A stretch of 64,000 bases of DNA from Lolium rigidum (Eukaryota; Streptophyta; Magnoliopsida; Poales; Poaceae): positions 33,695,769 to 33,759,768 of the forward strand of contig NC_061514.1 in assembly GCF_022539505.1 (NCBI RefSeq), in the 5' to 3' direction. The first letter of the stretch is position 1; the number at the start of each line of letters is the position of its first letter. A model generated the notes under the pieces. It saw only the letters and a program-made list of their open reading frames with translations, was not told where the DNA came from and searched no databases. A program made the position numbers and the translations under genes. Positions 59,285 through 64,000 of this stretch are shown in pieces.

Positions 59285-61718
59285 CGTCCCGCAGGATTTC
59301 ATCATCACGATACTTGATCTTCTGTACCGTGACCGCGACTACGCCAGGTTCTTCGTGCTCGAGACCATCGCCAGGGTGCCGTATTTCGGTGAGGGTCTCG
59401 ACTTACATGCTCGCAATAGCATGTAGGTCACTGAAGTTTTGTGCTACATTTTTTTTGGTAGAGTTCCTCTGTTTTGTTGACTTCTTATCTGCCGAGTAGC
59501 CTTTATATCGGTGCTTCACTTGTACGAGACCTTCGGCTGGTCGAGGAAAGCGGATTACATCAAAGTGCACTTTGCTGAAAGCATGAACGAGTTCCATCAT
59601 CTCTTGATCATGGAAGTATGTTCATAACCTTTATATTTCTGTCCACTCAATGTTATGTCAAAATGGATTGTCGTTAGTCCTGTTTTCTTCTGTGCAATTA
59701 ACCTGCGCTCTTCCTGTCGGATTATGCTAATGCATATTTCTTACTGTCTTCCTTCTCTCGGTTTTCATATCAGGAATTGGGCGGCAATTCTGAGTGGATT
59801 GATCGCTTTCTTGTGCGGTTTAGTGCCGTTTTTTACTACTTCATAGCTGTTGGCATGTACATGCTGAGCCCAAGAATGGCATGTGAGTACAGATATTAGT
59901 TCCGATTATGAAGTATCCGTTTCTCTTTTGTTACTGTGCTTTCATGATGATAATGCTTGAACTAGGTTATCTTATTATATACAGACCACTTTTCTGAATG
60001 TGTTGAGAGGCATGCATACTCAACTTATGACAAGTTCCTTAAGGTCAATGGAGGTAAGACAACCTTACTGGGCTAACTTTTCTTCCTGTTGTATATGAAT
60101 TGATAACTTGTACAATAGCTAACCATCACCTTCGGTGCTATGTGTTTTAATTAAATTGTATAACTAGGATTTTATGGAATAACAGTATCCTGGATATCAG
60201 ATATTTGCTGACATAGCCAAGTTGGTTGCCTCTTGTTTCCCTTGTTTGAACTACCTTCTGTTCATAATTTATTGAGCCTGTTACATAGTTTTGGTGTCTA
60301 CCTACCTGGGCACTTGGCAAGTTGCTAACTCATTTGGTCTGTTTTTCCATTGAATACATGTTTACTTTCCTGTGATGACAATTTCCAATTCCGTAATGCA
60401 CACTACTTTCCTCTTTTTTTCAACAGATCAGTTGATAAAACTACCAGCTCCAGAGGCAGCTATAAACTATTACATGAATGAGGATCTTTACCTATTTGGT
60501 AGGCTCTTACTTGAACATGTTTATCTTAAGGATTTATATTAACCATTAATATCTATGCTTATTGCTTTCATGGCTTATATCCTCAGATGAGTTTCAAACA
60601 TCAAGAGCCCCAAGTTCTAGGAGGCCTAAAGTTGGTACAGTTCTTTCTGGCTCTCGAGTCTTAGCTGCTTCACTGAGTTAACTTTTTCAGAATGTCTGGG
60701 TTTAACAAGTTTACTGTTGATTGGGAAATTAGTTTAGCTGATTCATCTGATTAAATCAAGAGTTCATTGCTGGAAAGTATAATATAAGACCCATTAATCA
60801 CGATCATGATTCGTCTCAGCAGATTGTTACCTGATCACTAGCTCCTGCTCCTGCTCCTGCTCCTGGAATTTTAGTTTTAACTGTCTGTACTGATAACATA
60901 GCGCCTATAAACAAGAAGTCGGATTCTCTTCCTGAATGCTTTCGCTTTAAAGATTATGAGTATGAAGTTCTAACTGTTTCCCAATACCATTGCAGATAAC
61001 TTGTATGATGTATTCGTCAATATACGTGACGATGAGGCAGAGCATTGCAAGACGATGGCGGCCTGTCAAACACCTGGAAGTATCCGTTCTCCTCATTCCA
61101 CGGAGAGCCGTATAGAAACTGATCGTGAAGATTCTGTCAAAAGTTCTCTTGCAAATGAAGATTGACCGGTTGTACCTCCGCACTAGAACATCGCAGAATA
61201 GCATACACACTTTGTATAGACATCAGGCAGACTTCGTACTGTGAATCTTTCATATTAGAAATAGGTAATAACAGTGCATCACAGATTTCACAGCAAGGAA
61301 TCTGCACAGTGGGTCAAGCATTAACACAGGCCGTGGACGTTGTAATCCAATGCTTTAGTCAAGCTTATGTGTTCTGTATTTCACATTAATGCAGTCCATA
61401 CTGATCAACATGTCTCAACTCTTATCAATGATATAATCATTTTCTCATGTAAACACTGTAATATCGACATCTTAATTAGGGCGTGGAGACCCTCCAGGCT
61501 TTTTGGCGCAAAGATTGTACTATTAAGTATCACAGATTCACAGCTGCTCCAACTTAGCACCACTTGGATATGCACTCAGGCTGTAGTTGTGAAGCTGCTA
61601 GGAACAGTTAGAGATTCACCTTCACTTGGAGATTCACATTGAGGAGATGGGTTACCTGTTGATTTGCGGGAACAAATGAGGGGCCTTCGTAGGATTTTGT
61701 GTTCTATTGCCCTCAACC
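59285..61718 (+). repeat. Second copy of the PTOX segmental duplication
   Basis: This segment matches about 54206-56570 through exons, introns and 3' flank with scattered substitutions and small indels. The left breakpoint falls a few bases before the exon 3 acceptor (shared CCCGCAGGATTTCATCATC). Introns are kept, so it is a DNA-level duplication. Confidence 0.88.
59295..61165 (+). pseudogene. PTOX: Partial PTOX copy lacking exons 1-2
   Basis: Seven exons equal to PTOX exons 3-9 are present: 59295-59388, 59500-59615, 59774-59882, 59985-60053, 60427-60498, 60587-60634 and 60996-61165. Each has the same length as in the complete gene, with intact GT-AG sites, frame and diiron ligands. The transit peptide and the WVVRLEQ region are missing, and the DNA upstream is transposon-like. 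Without a promoter, start and targeting signal it is probably a pseudogene. A transcript joining the first two exons of the complete gene to this copy is conceivable, because the phase at exon 3 is unchanged. Confidence 0.85.
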
Positions 61719-61737
61719 TACACCTGGGCATCCTTCG

Positions 61738-62499
61738 GGTCGGGCCGGAAAAAGCCTGACATGCAAACTAGGCCCAAGCCCCAGCCCACCTTTCGCGTCT
61801 CCTTCGCCTGGAGGGGCAGCGGCGTCGCGTCCGGGCTCGGTGCAGGGGGTTTCCTCGACATCCACCCCTGTACTGCCTGTTCCTCCTTCGACGTCGGCTA
61901 TGGTACCTGCTTCACCTCGATCGAGTCCGTCCCCCCCACCAGCCGTACCGCAGCCTCAGCCCATGGGTCCTCCACCGGCTATGCAGCCGACAGTGAGGAG
62001 GAGTGGGAGGTATGCGGTGGCGGAGGATGGAGCGGGTGTCACGGATGAAGATGTGATGCAGAGAGCTATGCGGCGCAAGGCGGAACTGAACCTCGACACG
62101 GCAGGTACTAAACATACAGCCAAGTCGTTTACTTCTTTTTCGGATACTCGGATTACATCTAATTTATGTAGAGTAGGGGTCTTGTTGGGTAGTCGGTCTG
62201 ATGAGATTGTAGCTTCGGCTAATGTGTTGAGACAAATGGAGCTTGACCGTTTAACGGTTGCTTCAAATGGATCCACTGAGCCTGCCACCTCAATCATAGA
62301 CGACGATGAAGATGATGACATCCTAGATGGTCATCTTCTCTCGGCTATAGTTGGGAGTGTTACGGAGGTCGATTTAGAACACTCAGAGCTCAGTTCGGTT
62401 TATGATCTTGATGCTTCTGCTCGTGGTTCTAGATCGTCCGCTGGTAAGAAGTCTCGCAGATATGGCAAAAATACTAAATCTAAAATAGTCTCTCGATGA
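61738..62499 (+). CDS. LINE ORF1-like protein, C-terminal part
   Basis: The frame is Pro/Ser-rich at first and then charged (RRSGRYAVAEDGAGVTDEDV, MQRAMRRKAELNLD). It ends in a basic tail (KKSRRYGKNTKSKIVSR). RAMRRKAELNLD-type stretches are common just before ORF2 in grass LINEs. No RNA-binding zinc knuckle is visible in this part. The stop overlaps the ORF2 start as ATGA. Confidence 0.6.
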   Translation, partial: GRAGKSLTCKLGPSPSPPFASPSPGGAAASRPGSVQGVSSTSTPVLPVPPSTSAMVPASPRSSPSPPPAVPQPQPMGPPPAMQPTVRRSGRYAVAEDGAGVTDEDVMQRAMRRKAELNLDTAGTKHTAKSFTSFSDTRITSNLCRVGVLLGSRSDEIVASANVLRQMELDRLTVASNGSTEPATSIIDDDEDDDILDGHLLSAIVGSVTEVDLEHSELSSVYDLDASARGSRSSAGKKSRRYGKNTKSKIVSR

Positions 62500-64000
62500 A
62501 TGGCATGTTTCGGAATAGCAGAGGTCTTGGTGACTTGGCTAAACATTCTCACATTGCCGATGGTTGTAGAGATTATGATTTAGATTTTATTGCTATATCT
62601 GAGACGGGTAGGCGAAAATTCTCACGAGTTTCCTCGACCGGTTATCCGGCGGGATTAACTTTCGGTGGTATTCTCGCCCGCCTCGTGGTAGATCCGGGGG
62701 TATTTTACTTGGGCGTCCGTATAGACACCATGACAGTCTTAGCTAGTTCTGATGGCGAGTATCATATTAAACTCGATATTCAGAACAAAGCAGATGGTTT
62801 CATTTGGAGTCTGGTCGCTGTGTATGGTGCTGCTCAAGATGCCTTTAAGGCCGACTTTTTACGTGAGTTGGTAAATCTTGCAAAAGATAATCCGCACCCG
62901 ATTTTAATCGGAGGGGATTTTAATTTGCTGAGATTCCCTCATGAGAAAAGCAAAGGCTTTTTTGATGGACATTGGCCTTTCTTGTTTAATGCTGTCATTG
63001 ATAGCTTAGACTTAAGAGAGGTTTTCATGTCCGGTCGACAGTTTACTTGGGCCAACAGTTTACCTGAACCCACATACGAGAAACTAGATCGCGTGTTGAT
63101 GGATACCGAATGGGAACACAAATATCCTATGGTGTCCGTCCGTGCACTAGAACGTATTGAAAAACTGTCCGACCATGCTCCTATCCTGTTAACCACCGGG
63201 AATCCTCGACCTGTTTGTAAGAGACCGTTCAAATTTGAACTTGGTTGGTTACATCGTGAGGGTTTTCATGAGATGGTTAAGACGGTTTGGGAAAGACCAG
63301 TTCGGGGTGGCTCGCCAATATTGAGATGGAATAATAAGATGCGCGCTATGCGCAAGCATCTCTCTGGTTGGGCTGCTCATATGGCTGGTATTTTGAAAAA
63401 AGAGAAGGCTCGCTTGTCTAAAGAGATTGATGATCTTGAGGCCATCGCGGAAATGAGACCGCTGTCCACGCAAGAGATTGATCGTAAGAATCAATCCAAT
63501 GCACAAATGGCGAGTCTTCTTCGCGAAGAGGAACTCAAATGGTATCAAAGATCCAAAGCCCAATTCATTTTGGAAGGTGATTCGAATACGCGATATTTTC
63601 ATGGTTTAGCCAATGGCAGACATCGGAAAAAGCGTATTCACTCTCTTATCCAAGATGAAGGGGTGATTGAAGGCCACGAGCAACTTAAATCGTACATTAC
63701 TAATTATTATAAAGACCTGTTCGGTCCTCCGGAGGAAAGCTCTTTCTCTCTTAACGAGGACTTAACGGAAGACATACCCCAAGTTTCTATGGAAGAAAAT
63801 GGCCTACTAACCGCACCTTATTCGAGGATGAGGTTAAGAAGGCGATTTTCCAAATGGAATGTAACAAAGCACCGGGTCCAGATGGTTTTCCAGCAGAGTT
63901 TTATCAAACCTTTTGGGATACTATTAAATCGGATCTTCTAGATTTGTTCGGTGATCTCCACACAGGACAACTAGAATTATTTCGTCTAAATTTTCGTGAA
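62496..64000 (+). pseudogene. LINE ORF2: endonuclease and start of reverse transcriptase, frameshifted
   Basis: The APE-type endonuclease shows DLDFIAISETG, then VYGAAQD, LIGGDFNLLRFPHEKS, FTWANSLPEPTYEKLDRVL and LSDHAPILL, including the catalytic Asp-Asn and Ser-Asp-His residues. A helical linker carries WYQRSKAQFILEGDSNTRYF. Near 63820 the frame is broken by one base: reading on in the next frame gives FQMECNKAPGPDGFPAEF, the start of the reverse transcriptase. A single deletion, or a single-base assembly error, explains it. Confidence 0.88.

Larger units (their letters stand above)
61719..64000 (+). mobile_element. L1-type LINE, 5' part, running off the window
   Basis: After the PTOX duplication ends, the sequence reads as a LINE in the + direction. 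A Pro/Ser/Ala-rich ORF1-like frame ends at 62499. ORF2 starts at 62496 and holds the endonuclease and the beginning of the reverse transcriptase at the window edge. The 5' boundary and its target duplication were not resolved. The 3' end lies beyond 64000. Confidence 0.85.

Noticed and set aside
1..64000. tRNA, rRNA, CRISPR or bacterial operon features
   Set aside because: No cloverleaf, rRNA landmark, regular spacer array or Shine-Dalgarno-led operon was seen. The window is plant nuclear DNA.

Overview
This is plant nuclear DNA, almost certainly from a pooid grass (Triticeae, Aveneae or Poeae type). Genes have many short GT-AG introns, exons of grass genes are GC-rich at the 5' end, and the transposons are typical of pooids: BARE/Angela-like Copia LTRs, a Gypsy family whose LTR starts TGATACGTCTCC, Stowaway and hAT-like elements, and L1-type LINEs. 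I see no bacterial, organellar, rRNA or tRNA sequence and no CRISPR.

Layout. 1-4.7 kb: broken Copia and Gypsy pieces. 5.5-9.5 kb (-): a 14-exon EH-domain (EHD) membrane-trafficking GTPase. 9.7-14 kb: intergenic, with an inverted-repeat element, a degenerate His/Tyr-rich tandem repeat, a Stowaway MITE and a LINE relic (-). 14.6-15.2 kb (+): an intronless ERF repressor with an EAR motif. 16.2-33.9 kb (+): a 22-exon ARGONAUTE of the AGO1/5/10-like group. Its intron 8 is 12.4 kb long because an 11.6-kb Copia element sits in it, which itself carries a 6.5-kb non-autonomous Gypsy element; both have matching target-site duplications. 35.7-38.4 kb (+): a five-exon gene for a small predicted organellar membrane protein of unknown function, whose last exon is repeated at 40.5 kb, with a B3-like ORF (-) between the two. 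41.7-53.3 kb: an 11.5-kb segment bounded by hAT-like inverted termini and an exact 8-bp duplication, with a second hAT-like element inside. 53.7-56.0 kb (+): plastid terminal oxidase (PTOX), followed by an orphan ABCC-transporter exon (-), a small membrane-protein gene (-) split by a LINE, a second PTOX copy lacking exons 1-2 (59.3-61.2 kb), and a LINE running off the right edge.

The most notable points are: (i) the AGO gene keeps its frame over 21 exons but has lost all three metal-binding residues of the DDH triad, and its N-domain exon is shifted by a 48-bp retroposed insert with a 14-bp target duplication; (ii) the partial PTOX duplication; (iii) the LINE-split membrane-protein gene; (iv) the 11.5-kb hAT-bounded block; (v) strand-symmetric CTG/CTCG and CAG/CGAG length differences between the two Gypsy LTRs, which look like assembly error at methylated CHG sites and warn against over-reading single-base frameshifts here.

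The host genes have unrelated cellular jobs (endocytosis, transcriptional repression, small-RNA silencing, plastid redox control) and form no operon-like unit. What links them is local duplication and transposon insertion. Exon boundaries were set by reading GT/AG sites and checking codon phase by eye; no alignment or database search was run.
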